A stretch of DNA of 64,000 bases from Paraburkholderia sp. LEh10 (lineage in GTDB: Bacteria; Pseudomonadota; Gammaproteobacteria; Burkholderiales; Burkholderiaceae). Location: contig NZ_JAGIPX010000032.1 of assembly GCF_017814945.1 (NCBI RefSeq), forward strand, positions 27,048 to 91,047. Reading direction: 5' to 3'. A program made the translations under genes and the position numbers. The notes beneath the pieces were generated by a model. It ran no database searches. It worked only from the letters and a program-made list of their open reading frames with translations, and was not told the origin of the DNA. Positions 1 through 11,098 of this stretch are shown here, piece by piece. Positions within the stretch are counted from its first letter, which is position 1. Every line of letters begins with the position of its first letter.

Positions 1-1
1 C

Positions 2-1372
2 GAAAAATGGGAAGTCTCCAGCGACGGCCTGCAATACACGTTTCACCTGCGTCACGGCGTGAAGTTCCACAAGACGTCGTTCTTCACGCCGACGCGCGAC
101 TTCAACGCCGATGACGTCGTCTTCACGTATACGCGGATGCTCGATCCCGAGCTGCCGTTCCGCAAGGCCTACCCTGTGCCATTCCCGTACTTCAACGATC
201 TCGGCCTCGCAAAGAACATCGTCAAGGTCGAGGCGCTCGACCCGTACACCGTCCGCTTCACGCTGAAGGAAGTCGACGCTCCGTTCCTGCAGAAGACCGC
301 GATGCCGTTCGCGTCGATCCTGTCGGCCGAATACGCGGATCAGCTGCTAAAGGCGGGCAAGGCCTCCGACATCAACCTGTTCCCGGTCGGCACGGGTCCG
401 TTCATCTTCCGCAGCTACACGAAGGACGAGTCGATCCGCTTCGACGGCAACCCGAATTACTGGAAGCCGGGCGTCGTGAAGGTGAGCAGGCTGATTTTCT
501 CGATCACGGTCGATCCGTCCGTGCGCCTGCAGAAGCTCAAGCGCAACGAATGCCAGGTGATGAGCTACCCAAAGCCCGCCGATATCCCGCAGATCCAGGC
601 GGATTCTTCGCTGGCGCTGCCGCATCAGGTCGGTTTCAATCTGGGCTTCATCGCGTACAACACGACGAAAAAGCCGCTCGACAACGTGCTGGTGCGCCGT
701 GCGCTCGATATGGCCGTCAACAAGAAGGCGATCATCGACTCGGTCTATCAGGGCGCGGGCCAGGCCGCGACCAACCCGATGCCGCCGACGCAGTGGGGCT
801 ACGACAGGAGCCTGAAAGATGCGCCGTACGACGTCGACAAGGCGAAAGGGCTGCTCAAGGATGCGGGCTATCCGGATGGTTTCGACCTGACGCTGTGGGC
901 GATGCCCGTTTCACGCCCCTACAACCCGAACGCGCGCCTGATGGCCGAAATGCTGCAGGCGGACTGGGCGAAGATCGGCGTCAAGACGAAAATCGTCACG
1001 TACGAATGGGGCGAGTACATTCGCCGCGCGCATAGCGGCGAGCACGAGGCGATGCTGATCGGATGGACGGGCGACTACGGCGACCCGGACAACTGGCTCG
1101 GCGTGCTGCTCGGCTGCGACGCCGTGAACGGCAGCAATTTCTCCAAATGGTGCTACAAGCCGTTCGACGACCTCATCAAGCAGGCCCGCGCCACCACCGA
1201 CATGGCCGTGCGCACCAAGGACTACACCGAGGCTCAGCAGATCTTCAAGCAGGAAGTACCTTTCACTCCGATTGCACACTCGACTGTCTATCAGCCGCTG
1301 TCGAAGGCCATCACCGGGTTCAAGATCGATCCGTTTGGTCCGACGCAGTTCTGGAACGTCGGCCTGAAGTAA
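2..1372 (+). CDS. Dipeptide/oligopeptide ABC transporter periplasmic binding protein, 5'-truncated by the window edge
   Basis: Family 5 extracellular solute-binding protein (DppA/OppA type), which captures peptides in the periplasm and hands them to the inner-membrane permease. The frame is already open at base 2, where it reads EKWEVSSDGL and runs straight into HLRHGVKFH. The N-terminus and signal peptide therefore lie left of the window, and 456 residues are visible. It aligns with the next gene essentially end to end without gaps, sharing long blocks such as NADDVVFT, TGPFIFRSYTKD, NPMPPTQW and PIAHSTVYQP. This indicates tandem duplication. It ends 185 bp before the second copy. Family assignment is secure; peptide specificity cannot be read from sequence. 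Confidence 0.95.
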   Translation, partial: EKWEVSSDGLQYTFHLRHGVKFHKTSFFTPTRDFNADDVVFTYTRMLDPELPFRKAYPVPFPYFNDLGLAKNIVKVEALDPYTVRFTLKEVDAPFLQKTAMPFASILSAEYADQLLKAGKASDINLFPVGTGPFIFRSYTKDESIRFDGNPNYWKPGVVKVSRLIFSITVDPSVRLQKLKRNECQVMSYPKPADIPQIQADSSLALPHQVGFNLGFIAYNTTKKPLDNVLVRRALDMAVNKKAIIDSVYQGAGQAATNPMPPTQWGYDRSLKDAPYDVDKAKGLLKDAGYPDGFDLTLWAMPVSRPYNPNARLMAEMLQADWAKIGVKTKIVTYEWGEYIRRAHSGEHEAMLIGWTGDYGDPDNWLGVLLGCDAVNGSNFSKWCYKPFDDLIKQARATTDMAVRTKDYTEAQQIFKQEVPFTPIAHSTVYQPLSKAITGFKIDPFGPTQFWNVGLK

Positions 1373-1557
1373 CCAATTTGACGCTTCTTTACGCAATTTC
1401 GCTCTAGTTCGGACAGGCTGCCGCGCGGCGCGCGGCAGACCCGGTTTCAGTTGTTTCCGATCGTCAACACAAACAATTTCCTCTGCTTGTGGCCCCTGGG
1501 AAACGTCAGTAATATCGCGCTACGCTGGTTTTTGCCGGCGCTGAACCTGGAGGAAAC

Positions 1558-3189
1558 ATGAAGCAAAACAAACTGTTGCGCGCGGCACGGCTCACGATGC
1601 TGGTCGCGACGGCAGCGGCATCGATGGCGGGGACCCAACTGGCGAACGCCGCCGATATCCCGAACAAAACCCTCGTCTACTGCTCGGAAGGCAGCCCCGC
1701 GGGTTTTGATCCGGCGCAGTACACCACGGGCGTGGATTTCACGGCCAACACGTTTACCGTTTACAACCGCCTCGTCGAGTTCGAACGTGGCGGCACGAAG
1801 GTCGAGCCGGGCCTCGCGGAAAAGTGGGATGTCTCGCCGGACGGCAAGACGTACACGTTCCATCTGCGCCACGGCGTCAAATTTCACACGACGTCCTGGT
1901 TCAAGCCGACCCGCGAATTCAACGCGGATGACGTCGTGTTCACGTTCCAGCGCATGCTGGATACGAACCAGCCGTTCCGCAAGGCATACCCGGTGCAGTT
2001 CCCGTACTTCACCGACATGGGCCTCGACAAGCTGATCGACAAGATCGAAAAGGTCGACCCGTACACGGTCAAGTTCACGCTGAAGGAAGTCAACGCACCG
2101 TTCATCCAGAATCTGGCGATGGAATACGCGTCGATCCTCTCGGCTGAGTATGCGGATTCGCTGATGAAGGACGGCAAGGCCGCCGACATCAACCAGAAGC
2201 CGGTCGGCACGGGCCCGTTCATCTTCCGCAGCTACACGAAGGACGCGACGATCCGTTTCGACGGCAACCCGGACTACTGGAAGCCGAACACGGTCAAGCT
2301 GTCGAAGCTGATCTTCTCGATCACGCCTGATCCGGGCGTGCGCGTGCAGAAGCTCAAGCGCGACGAATGCCAGGTGATGAGCTATCCGCGTCCCGCCGAC
2401 ATCGCGCCGCTGAAGGCCGATTCGAACATCGACATGCCGTCGCAGCCGGGCTTCAACCTGGGCTACCTGTCGTACAACGTGACGCACAAGCCCGTCGACA
2501 AGCTCGAAGTGCGTCAGGCGCTCGACATGGCGATCAACAAGAAGGCGATCATCGATTCCGTCTACCAGGGCGCAGGCCAGGCAGCGACGAATCCGATGCC
2601 GCCTACCCAGTGGTCCTACGACAAGAACCTGAAGATGGCGTCGTACGATCCGGAGAAGGCGAAGGCGCTGCTCTCGAAGGCAGGCTTCCCGAACGGCTTC
2701 GACATCACGCTGTGGGCGATGCCCGTGCAGCGCGCGTATAACCCGAACGGCCGCCTGATGGCGGAAATGATCCAGGCCGACTGGGCGAAGATCGGCGTGA
2801 AGGCGAAGATCGTCACGTACGAGTGGGGTGAGTACATCAAGCGCGCTCATGCGGGCGAAGACGACTCGATGCTGATCGGCTGGACGGGCGACAATGGCGA
2901 CCCCGACAACTGGCTCGGCACGCTGCTCGGCTGCGACGCGGTGAACGGCAACAACTTCGGCAAGTGGTGCTACAAGCCGTTCGACGAGCTGGTGCAGAAG
3001 GGCCGCGAAACGACGGGTCAGGCCGAGCGCACGAAGTACTACCAGCAGGCTCAGCAGATCTTCGCGCAGCAGCTGCCGTTCTCGCCCATCGCTCACTCGA
3101 CGGTGTATCAGCCCGTCAGCAAGAAGGTCGTCGACATGCGTATCGAGCCGCTGGGCTACGCGCGCTTCGACGGCGTGAGCATGAAGTAA
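1558..3189 (+). CDS. dppA: Dipeptide ABC transporter periplasmic binding protein (DppA-like)
   Basis: Complete family 5 solute-binding protein of 543 residues, a normal length for DppA. The N-terminus is a signal peptide with basic residues (KQNKLLRAARL), a hydrophobic core and a probable cleavage site at ANA|A near residue 31. The mature protein starts KTLVYCSEGSPAGFDPAQYTTG, with the usual binding-protein layout. A strong Shine-Dalgarno (cctggagg) sits just before the ATG. It is the second of two tandem binding-protein genes and directly precedes dppBCDF on the same strand. The role, delivery of di- or oligopeptides to DppBC, is inferred from family and context; the exact ligand is unknown. 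Confidence 0.95.
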   Translation: MKQNKLLRAARLTMLVATAAASMAGTQLANAADIPNKTLVYCSEGSPAGFDPAQYTTGVDFTANTFTVYNRLVEFERGGTKVEPGLAEKWDVSPDGKTYTFHLRHGVKFHTTSWFKPTREFNADDVVFTFQRMLDTNQPFRKAYPVQFPYFTDMGLDKLIDKIEKVDPYTVKFTLKEVNAPFIQNLAMEYASILSAEYADSLMKDGKAADINQKPVGTGPFIFRSYTKDATIRFDGNPDYWKPNTVKLSKLIFSITPDPGVRVQKLKRDECQVMSYPRPADIAPLKADSNIDMPSQPGFNLGYLSYNVTHKPVDKLEVRQALDMAINKKAIIDSVYQGAGQAATNPMPPTQWSYDKNLKMASYDPEKAKALLSKAGFPNGFDITLWAMPVQRAYNPNGRLMAEMIQADWAKIGVKAKIVTYEWGEYIKRAHAGEDDSMLIGWTGDNGDPDNWLGTLLGCDAVNGNNFGKWCYKPFDELVQKGRETTGQAERTKYYQQAQQIFAQQLPFSPIAHSTVYQPVSKKVVDMRIEPLGYARFDGVSMK

Positions 3190-3343
3190 ATCTCGTGATG
3201 CGGCGGGCTTCGTTGCTCGCTGCGTCCCATACGCAGTACGCTTTTCGTTCGGTTAGAAGACTGGTCGAAATGGTCCGGCGACCGGGGTCACGAGCCCTCG
3301 TCGCCGGTTGCGTTTTTTCTCACCAAGACCAAAGGGACGAACC

Positions 3344-4357
3344 ATGTTCCGATTCGTTTTGCGCCGCATTGGGATGGTCATACCGACTTTCATCGGTATC
3401 ACGATCCTGGCGTTCGCGCTCATCCATTTGATTCCGGGCGACCCCATCGAAGTGATGATGGGCGAGCGCGGCGTCGATCCCGCCATGCACGCAGCCGCTA
3501 TGCATCGGCTCGGGCTCGACGAGCCGCTGCCCATCCAGTACATCCATTACGTCGGTCACGCGCTGCAGGGGAACCTCGGCACATCGATCATCACCAATAC
3601 CAGCGTGATGGGCGAATTCCTGGCCCGTTTCCCCGCGACCGTCGAACTGTCGCTCTGCGCGATGCTGTTCGCACTGATCATCGGGCTGCCGGCGGGGGTG
3701 TTCGCGGCGCTGCGGCGCGGCACCGTCGTCGATCATGGCGTGATGGGCACGGCGCTCACCGGCTATTCGATGCCGATCTTCTGGTGGGGCTTGATCCTCA
3801 TCATGTTCTTCTCTTCGAAGCTTGGCTGGACGCCCGTGTCGGGCCGCATTGCCGTCGAATACGACATTCCGCACGTCACCGGCTTCCTGCTGATCGACTC
3901 GCTGCTGCCCGGCACGGACGAAGGCTCGTTCCGCTCGGCGCTGTCGCACCTGATTCTGCCCGCGATCGTGCTCGGCACGATTCCGCTCGCGGTGGTCGCG
4001 CGGATGACGCGCTCGTCGATGCTCGAAGTGCTGCGCGAAGACTACATCCGCACGGCGCGCGCGAAGGGCCTGTCGCCCGCGCGCGTGATCGTCGTGCATG
4101 CGCTTCGCAATGCGCTGATTCCCGTCGTGACCGTGATCGGTCTTCAGGTCGGCACACTGCTTGCAGGCGCGGTGCTGACGGAGACGCTGTTCTCGTGGCC
4201 GGGCATCGGCAAATGGCTGATCGACGCGATCGGCCGGCGCGACTATCCCGTCGTGCAGGGCGGTATCCTGATGATCGCGACGCTCGTGATCGTCGTGAAC
4301 CTCGTCGTCGACCTGTTGTACGGCGTGCTGAATCCACGCATTCGCCATACGAGGTAA
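3344..4357 (+). CDS. dppB: Dipeptide ABC transporter permease DppB
   Basis: Inner-membrane permease of 337 residues with about six transmembrane segments. The first is MVIPTFIGITILAFALIHLI near the N-terminus. It carries the EAA-type cytoplasmic loop contacted by the ATPases (LREDYIRTARAKGLSPARV followed by HALRNALIPV). The ATG at 3344 is preferred over a TTG 36 bp upstream because a Shine-Dalgarno (aaaggga) lies seven bases before it and the family starts at MFRFVLRRIG. It is followed after only four bases by dppC, so both permease subunits are probably co-translated as a heterodimer. Confidence 0.95.
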   Translation: MFRFVLRRIGMVIPTFIGITILAFALIHLIPGDPIEVMMGERGVDPAMHAAAMHRLGLDEPLPIQYIHYVGHALQGNLGTSIITNTSVMGEFLARFPATVELSLCAMLFALIIGLPAGVFAALRRGTVVDHGVMGTALTGYSMPIFWWGLILIMFFSSKLGWTPVSGRIAVEYDIPHVTGFLLIDSLLPGTDEGSFRSALSHLILPAIVLGTIPLAVVARMTRSSMLEVLREDYIRTARAKGLSPARVIVVHALRNALIPVVTVIGLQVGTLLAGAVLTETLFSWPGIGKWLIDAIGRRDYPVVQGGILMIATLVIVVNLVVDLLYGVLNPRIRHTR

Positions 4358-4361
4358 AACC

Positions 4362-5279
4362 GTGGCAGACATCCAAAATACAGTCCCCCAGGCAGTGACG
4401 CCGCCTAGCGGCCGCGCGCTCGCCGCCCGCGAGTTGTGGTCCAACTTCTCGCGCAACCGCGGCGCCGTCGGCGCAGGCATCGTCGTGCTGATCCTGATCT
4501 TCGTCGCGATCTTCGCGCCGCTGATCGCACCGCACAGTCCCATCGAGCAATACCGCGATTCCGTGAAGGTTCCGCCCGCATGGCTCGACGGCGGCAGCTG
4601 GAAGTTCATTCTCGGCACCGACGAAGCGGGCCGCGACATTCTTTCGCGTCTGATGTACGGCGCGCGCCTGTCGTTCTGGATCGGCTTCGTATCGGTGATG
4701 CTCGCGCTGATCCCGGGCATCGTGCTCGGCCTGATCGCCGCGTTCTTCGAGAAGTGGGCCGACACCCCCATCATGCGCATCATGGACGTGCTGCTCGCGC
4801 TGCCGTCGCTGCTGCTCGCGGTGGCCGTCGTCGCCATCATCGGTCCGGGTCTGGTGAACACGATGCTCGCCATCGCGATCGTCGCGCTGCCGGGCTATGT
4901 GCGTCTGACGCGCGCGTCGGCGCTTGGCGAGTTGCACAAGGAATACGTGATGGCCTCGCGCGTCGCGGGTGCCGGCACCATTCGCCTGATGTTCTCGCAG
5001 GTGCTGCCGAACTGCACGGCGCCGCTGATCGTGCAAGCCACGCTCGGTTTTTCGTCGGCGATTCTCGATGCCGCCGCGCTCGGCTTCCTCGGCCTCGGCG
5101 TGCAGCCGCCGTCGGCGGAGTGGGGCGCGATGCTCGCGTCGGCACGCGACTACATCGACAGCGCATGGTGGATCGTCACCATGCCCGGTCTCGCCATCCT
5201 GATCTCGGTGCTCTCGATCAACCTGCTCGGCGACGGGCTGCGCGACGCACTCGACCCGAAACTCAAACGGCTGGCCTGA
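4362..5279 (+). CDS. dppC: Dipeptide ABC transporter permease DppC
   Basis: Second permease subunit, 305 residues, starting at GTG. It has the N-terminal OppC-like segment (ELWSNFSRNRGAVGAG) followed by a long hydrophobic helix, a periplasmic loop (LGTDEAGRDILSRLMYGAR, typical of DppC/OppC), and the EAA loop (ELHKEYVMASRVAGAG then VLPNCTAPLIV). It ends one base before the start of dppD. With DppB it forms the membrane channel of the importer. Confidence 0.95.
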   Translation: MADIQNTVPQAVTPPSGRALAARELWSNFSRNRGAVGAGIVVLILIFVAIFAPLIAPHSPIEQYRDSVKVPPAWLDGGSWKFILGTDEAGRDILSRLMYGARLSFWIGFVSVMLALIPGIVLGLIAAFFEKWADTPIMRIMDVLLALPSLLLAVAVVAIIGPGLVNTMLAIAIVALPGYVRLTRASALGELHKEYVMASRVAGAGTIRLMFSQVLPNCTAPLIVQATLGFSSAILDAAALGFLGLGVQPPSAEWGAMLASARDYIDSAWWIVTMPGLAILISVLSINLLGDGLRDALDPKLKRLA

Positions 5280-5280
5280 C

Positions 5281-6281
5281 ATGAGCAACGGTAACCTTTT
5301 GACCATCCGCAATCTCGCGGTGAACTTCAGCGGCCTGGCTGCTGTGGATCGAATCAATCTGAACGTGGCGCCGGGCGAAGTGGTCGGCGTCGTCGGCGAA
5401 TCGGGCTCGGGCAAAAGCGTGACGATGATGGCGCTGATGGGCCTCATCGACGCGCCCGGCAAGGTCACCGCCGACGAAGTCACGTTCGATGGCAAAGACC
5501 TGCTGAACGCGACGCCGAAAGAGCGCCGCAGGATCATCGGCAAGGACGTGGCGATGGTGTTCCAGGACGCGCTGACGAGCCTGAACCCGAGCTACACGGT
5601 CGGCTATCAGATCAAGGAAGTGCTGAAGCTGCACGAAGGGCTGCGCGGCGATGCGCTGAACAAACGCGCGCTCGAACTGCTCGATCAGGTCGGCATTCCT
5701 GATGCGAAGAACCGCATCAATACGTTCCCGCATCAGATGTCGGGCGGTATGAACCAGCGCGTGATGATCGCGATGGCAGTCGCGTGCAACCCGAAGCTGC
5801 TGATCGCCGACGAGCCGACCACGGCACTCGACGTGACCATTCAGGCGCAGATCATGCAGCTGCTCGTGCAATTGCAGAAGGATCGCGGCATGGCGCTAGT
5901 GCTGATTTCGCACGATCTGGCCGTGGTGTCGGAAGTCGCGCAGCGCGTGGCCGTGATGTACGCGGGCGAAGTGATCGAAACGAACCGCGTGCCGGATATC
6001 TTCAACGCGCCGCATCATCCGTACACGGAAGCGCTGCTGGCGGCGATTCCCGAGCACAACGTCGGCGCGGTGCGTCTCGCCGCGCTGCCGGGCATGGTGC
6101 CGGGACGCGACGATCGCCCGAAGGGATGCCTGTTCGCGCCGCGCTGCAAGTACGTCGTCGACGACTGCAATAAGGCGCGGCCGGCGCTCTCGCCGCTCGC
6201 GGATCACGACCCCGCAGCCCAGGTTCGCTGCATCAAGCCGCTGAACCTGGTTCGCGATGCCATTCAACACGGAGGCGCACG

Positions 6282-6285
<4 letters not shown>
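5281..6285 (+). CDS. dppD: Dipeptide ABC transporter ATP-binding protein DppD
   Basis: ABC ATPase of 334 residues. Visible motifs are Walker A GESGSGKS (about residues 39-46), signature MSGGMNQR, Walker B LLIADEPTTALD and the H-loop SHDLAVV. The C-terminal oligopeptide/dipeptide extension contains the cysteine cluster CLFAPRCKYVVDDC that marks DppD/OppD-type subunits. It hydrolyses ATP to power peptide import together with DppF. Its stop overlaps the dppF start (ATGA), which points to translational coupling. Confidence 0.95.
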
Positions 6286-7302
<1,017 letters not shown>

Positions 7303-7310
<8 letters not shown>

Positions 7311-8496
7311 TGGGGTGGCGGCGCGTGGTCTCGCGCGCCGTCACGCGCGTCGTTCGCATCATGTGCATGCGGGTGGCGTGCGCGCTGCGTCCGGCTGGCG
7401 TCGAGCGGCGCGCATCCTCGCGGGTGCGGCGCTCGTCACAGCGGCGCAGTGTCCGTTTCATTGGCTGACTGCGATCGCCCCGGCACACGCGGCGGGCGCA
7501 GCGGCAAATACGCCCATTCAGGGCGCGCAGGCCAATCAGGTCGGCCGCCCGGCCGTTCCCGTGCCGCATGCGCCGTCGCAACCGCGCGCGGCGCTGCCCG
7601 GTTTCAATCCGCCGCCGTCCTATGCGAGCGGCACGACGGCAAGCGGTCCGGTGCGCGCGCAACCGGCGCGCATGCCTTTCTACGCCGCGACGCGCGGCAG
7701 GACGACGATCTACCTTCTGGGCACGCTGCATGTCGGCGATCCGAACGACTATCCGCCCAACCAGCCGTTTCGCGCGCCGATCCTCGGTGCGCTCGCCGCA
7801 TCGCCTACGCTCGCGCTCGAACTGTCGCCCGACGATCTGCTCATCTCGCAGGACGACGTGTCGAAATACGGCGTGTGCGCGTATCAATGCCTGCCGAAGT
7901 TGTTGCCCGAGCCGCTATGGCACAAGCTGGCGATGCGGCTGCGCGGCAATCCCGCCGCGCTCGACGAGATCAGGAAGATGCGTCCGTGGCTCGCCGCGTT
8001 GCTGGTCGAAACCTACGATTCGTTGAGCGCGGGGCTGCAAACCGAGTACGGCACGGAAGCACAGTTGCAGAACGTGTATTTGCGTCAGAAGGGGAAGGTC
8101 GTCGGACTGGAGACGCTGGCCGAGCAGATGCGCGCATTCACGGGGCTCACGCTCGCGCAGCAGCGCGAAATGCTCGCACAGGATCTCGTGCAGACGCCCG
8201 CCGAAAACGTCGCCGATGTGCAGACCTTGCACCGCCTATGGCGCGTCGGCGACGCCGACGCGATTGCAGCGTGGGAAGCGGCGAAGTCGGAGAAGCTCGC
8301 GCGCGACCAGCGCATTTCCACGAAGATCGACAACAAGATCGTGTTCGATCGCAACCGGCGCTTCGTCAACCGGATGCTGGCAATCGCAGCGCCGAACAAG
8401 CCCGTTTTCGTCGCGATCGGCGCGCTGCATCTGGGTGGGCAAAAGGGCGTGCTGCAATTGTTGCGGCAGCGCGGTTTTGTGGTCGAGCCTTACTGA
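7303..8496 (+). CDS. TraB/PrgY/GumN-family protein
   Basis: A 397-residue protein of the TraB/GumN family, whose biochemical role in bacteria is poorly defined. The family signature near residue 140 reads TIYLLGTLHVGDP, and the C-terminal part has FVAIGALHLGGQKGVLQLL. Both contain the conserved GxLH elements thought to form a metal-binding site. The N-terminus is arginine-rich followed by a hydrophobic stretch and APAHA-A, consistent with export. The ATG at 7303 lies inside the end of dppF behind gaggagg, so it is probably translationally coupled. Its last seven bases overlap the convergent TPR gene. Confidence 0.85.
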
Positions 8497-9137
8497 GGCT
8501 GCCGCCAGGCGGTCACGGCATCTTCGGCGCGCCGCGCGATGAGTCCCTTCGCGCCGCCCGTCTTCAGACAGACATGGGTGGTACGCGCATTCAGCGACAG
8601 CAATGCGCGGTAATGCACGTCTGCTTCGTCCAGGCGCATCAGGCGGTCGAGCGCCGAGCCGAGATTCAGATGCACGTCGGCGAGCGTGGGGGCGATTTTC
8701 AGCGCTGCGCGGTAGTGATTCACGGCTTCACTGAGCCTGCCTTCGCCCTCGAGCGCGACGCCGATGTTGTTGTGCACGTCGGCAGAGCGCGGGTCGAGCG
8801 CCAGCGACACACGATAGCAACGCAGCGCCAGCGCATGCTCTCCCGGCGCACCCGCAACGAAACCACGGTCGTTCCAGCACTCGGCGTTATCCGGTTCGAG
8901 TTCGAGCGAAAGGTCGAGGTAGTCGAGCGCCTCGGCATGCTGGCCGCGCTGATGCAGCAACACGCCGTAGTAATGCAGCGCGTCCGGATGGTCGGGGCAC
9001 AGGTCGAGCGCCTCGCGGTATAGCGCCTCGGCTTCGCTGAAGCGGCAGGAACGATGCGCTTCGAGCGCGAATGCCAGCGTGACGGGGAAAACGTGTGCTG
9101 CAAAGGAAGGGGAAGCGACGGCAGATTGCGCTTGCAT
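8490..9137 (-). CDS. Tetratricopeptide-repeat protein
   Basis: A 215-residue protein made almost entirely of consecutive TPR units of about 34 residues, for example FSEAEALYREALDLCPDHPD, then LDYLDLSLELEPDN, then EAVNHYRAALKIAPT. These form a helical scaffold for protein-protein contacts. The ATG at 9137 with ggagag upstream is preferred over a GTG 39 bases earlier. The last TPR-like unit (KGLIARRAEDAVTAWRQPQ) is cut short by the stop, so the gene may have lost its 3' end. It converges on and overlaps the GumN-like gene by seven bases. The partner is unknown. Confidence 0.85.
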   Translation of the reverse strand: MQAQSAVASPSFAAHVFPVTLAFALEAHRSCRFSEAEALYREALDLCPDHPDALHYYGVLLHQRGQHAEALDYLDLSLELEPDNAECWNDRGFVAGAPGEHALALRCYRVSLALDPRSADVHNNIGVALEGEGRLSEAVNHYRAALKIAPTLADVHLNLGSALDRLMRLDEADVHYRALLSLNARTTHVCLKTGGAKGLIARRAEDAVTAWRQPQ

Positions 9138-9356
9138 GGCGATGCTCTCCAGACTCTCGAAAGAGCCGGCGCACACCCGCTAAGCGCCGGACCGTGAACG
9201 ATGCAACGTTCACAGGTTAGGTCCGGGGCCTCGGACAAACTATCAGATGCATCCTAAAAACGGCCTCGCGCCTTTTGAAGGCTGGCGCAAGGGCGGCTCG
9301 CTTGTCCCGAAAATGGATTGTGGCGAGCCGCCTGCAGTTCGAACGGGACGCCTGCG

Positions 9357-10313
9357 CTACAGGAACATCAGGAAGTTGAGCAGCAAGATGTTCACGACGA
9401 GCAGCGTGAGCGCCGTCGGAACCTGCACCTTGATCACCGCGTTCTTGTCGGGCAATTCGAGCAGCGCGGCGGGCACCATGTTGAAGTTCGCGGCCATCGG
9501 CGTCATCAGCGTGCCGCAGTAGCCGGAGAACATGCCGATCGCGACCATCACGGCCGGGTTGCCATGAAACACATTGACGAGGATCGGCACGCCGACGCCG
9601 CCCGTCATCACCGGGAACGCCGCGAAGCCGTTGCCCATCACCATCGTGAAGAGGGCCATGCCGATGCAGTAGACGGCCACCGCGATCAGCCGGTAGTCGA
9701 GGCTGATGTACGCCGTCGTCACGTGCGCGACGGCCTTGCCGACACCCGCGTCGGAGAACACGAGGCCGAGCATGCCGAGCATCTGCGGCAGCACGGCCGC
9801 CCACGACAGCGCATCGACGAGACGCCGCGCTTCCTTCATCGACTGGCCGACGGTGTCGCGCGTCATCATGCAGGCGAATGCCAGTGCGATCACGCAGCCG
9901 ATGCCGAAGCCGATCAGCGTGACATTCTTCTGCTCGATCAACGGCGTGCCGCCGAATACCAGATGACTCGCCGATAGCGTGATGATCACCGTGACGACGG
10001 GAATCGTCAGCGCGGGAAAGAACAGCTTGTTGCGCAGCCGCTTGGCGCTCGCCTTGCGCGCGGCTTCCGACAGCACTTTCGGCTTCCCGGCCGTCACGCC
10101 GCCGAAGCCCGCGATCAGCGCCATCACGATGACGAGCGCGCCGACGAGCTCGACGGGCAGCTTGTCGCCGATCAGGAAGATCAGCGCGTAAATGATCCAG
10201 AAGCCGCCCGCCGTGAAGCGGCGCGGATGTTCCTTGTCGGTGGCGATCATGCCGCCGATCACCAGCAGCACGATGCCGAGCAGCCAGAACAGATAGTTGA
10301 TGGTGAGTGTCAT
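9357..10313 (-). CDS. DUF979-family membrane protein, probable subunit of a 5-oxoproline-linked transporter
   Basis: A 318-residue, very hydrophobic protein recognisable as DUF979. It has about eight to ten membrane helices, starting INYLFWLLGIVLLVIGG. DUF969 and DUF979 genes occur as adjacent pairs, and here they overlap by ATGA and follow pxpBCA on the same strand. Members of this pair are often found near pyroglutamyl-peptidase or 5-oxoprolinase genes. A role as one half of a two-component permease for 5-oxoproline or a related compound is inference from that context. No soluble or ATPase domain is present, so transport would be secondary. Confidence 0.85.
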   Translation of the reverse strand: MTLTINYLFWLLGIVLLVIGGMIATDKEHPRRFTAGGFWIIYALIFLIGDKLPVELVGALVIVMALIAGFGGVTAGKPKVLSEAARKASAKRLRNKLFFPALTIPVVTVIITLSASHLVFGGTPLIEQKNVTLIGFGIGCVIALAFACMMTRDTVGQSMKEARRLVDALSWAAVLPQMLGMLGLVFSDAGVGKAVAHVTTAYISLDYRLIAVAVYCIGMALFTMVMGNGFAAFPVMTGGVGVPILVNVFHGNPAVMVAIGMFSGYCGTLMTPMAANFNMVPAALLELPDKNAVIKVQVPTALTLLVVNILLLNFLMFL

Positions 10314-11098
10314 GGCTGGTCTCCCGTTGCCGGATGCGTGGTCGATTGTGCGGCGGACTGGCCTGTCTTGCTGTTATTGTCGGAATGCATGGCGGCTTGC
10401 GATTCGGCGTTGCCGTGCAGTTCGCGCTCGAGCTTGCGGTCGAGCAGCCAGAGCCGGAAGCCGTGAATCACGAATGCGCTGATTGCCGTCGGAATGCCCC
10501 ACAGCGCGACGTGCATCGGTTCGACCGTGATGCCCGCTTCCTTCAGGAACGTGACCATCAGGACGATCGCGCCGAACGCGACGAAGATGTCCTCGCCGAA
10601 GAAGAGGCCGACGTTGTCCGTCGCCGCCGAGAACGCGCGCAGCTTGTAGCGCACGGCATCCGTGAGCTTGCCGAAGCGCGTTTCCGTTGCGCCTTCGGCC
10701 ATCGGCGCGATCAGCGGACGCACCATCTGCGGATGGCCGCCGAGGCCCGTCAGGCCGACGGCCGCCGTCAGCTCGCGCACGAGCAGATAGACGATCAACA
10801 GACGCCCGGCCGTTGCCGCCTTGATGCTCGCGATCCAGGCCTGCGCGCGCTCGCGCAGCCCGTGCCGTTCGAGCAGCCCGATCACCGCGAGCGGCAACAG
10901 GATGATGAGCGGGATATTGCGCGTCTTGATGAAGCCGGCGCCGATCGCGGCGAGAATTTTCTCCGGCGGAAAGTGCGCGGCGATGGCGGTGATGACCGCG
11001 GCGGCGGCCACGATCAGCATCGGGTTGAAGCGCAACACAAACCCGATGATGATGACCGCGACGCCAATGAGCGGCCATAGGTTGACGGTTGACTGCAT
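10310..11098 (-). CDS. DUF969-family membrane protein, partner of DUF979
   Basis: A 262-residue integral membrane protein of the DUF969 family. It begins with a hydrophobic segment (LWPLIGVAVIIIGFVLRF), and further helices occur around IPLIILLPLAVIGLL. The polar tail is enriched in Ser, Thr and Gln. Its stop overlaps the start of DUF979, so the two are probably co-translated and form one complex. It starts about 250 bp downstream of pxpA, with a terminator-like hairpin between them, so the pair may have its own promoter. Function is unassigned; a substrate linked to 5-oxoproline is the best guess. Confidence 0.85.
   Translation of the reverse strand: MQSTVNLWPLIGVAVIIIGFVLRFNPMLIVAAAAVITAIAAHFPPEKILAAIGAGFIKTRNIPLIILLPLAVIGLLERHGLRERAQAWIASIKAATAGRLLIVYLLVRELTAAVGLTGLGGHPQMVRPLIAPMAEGATETRFGKLTDAVRYKLRAFSAATDNVGLFFGEDIFVAFGAIVLMVTFLKEAGITVEPMHVALWGIPTAISAFVIHGFRLWLLDRKLERELHGNAESQAAMHSDNNSKTGQSAAQSTTHPATGDQP

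Noticed and set aside
1447..3096. 549-aa open frame on the minus strand
   Set aside because: It is antisense to the second peptide-binding protein, rich in Arg/His/Val, has no family motif and is the GC-codon shadow of the real gene.
3320..5543. Long minus-strand frames of 517 and 555 aa
   Set aside because: They lie opposite dppB, dppC and dppD, have Arg/His/Asp-rich shadow composition, and the sense-strand genes have complete motif sets.
9217..9804. 195-aa Gly/Arg/Ala-rich minus-strand frame
   Set aside because: Out-of-frame overlap with the DUF979 gene, which has clear membrane helices and a coupled start.
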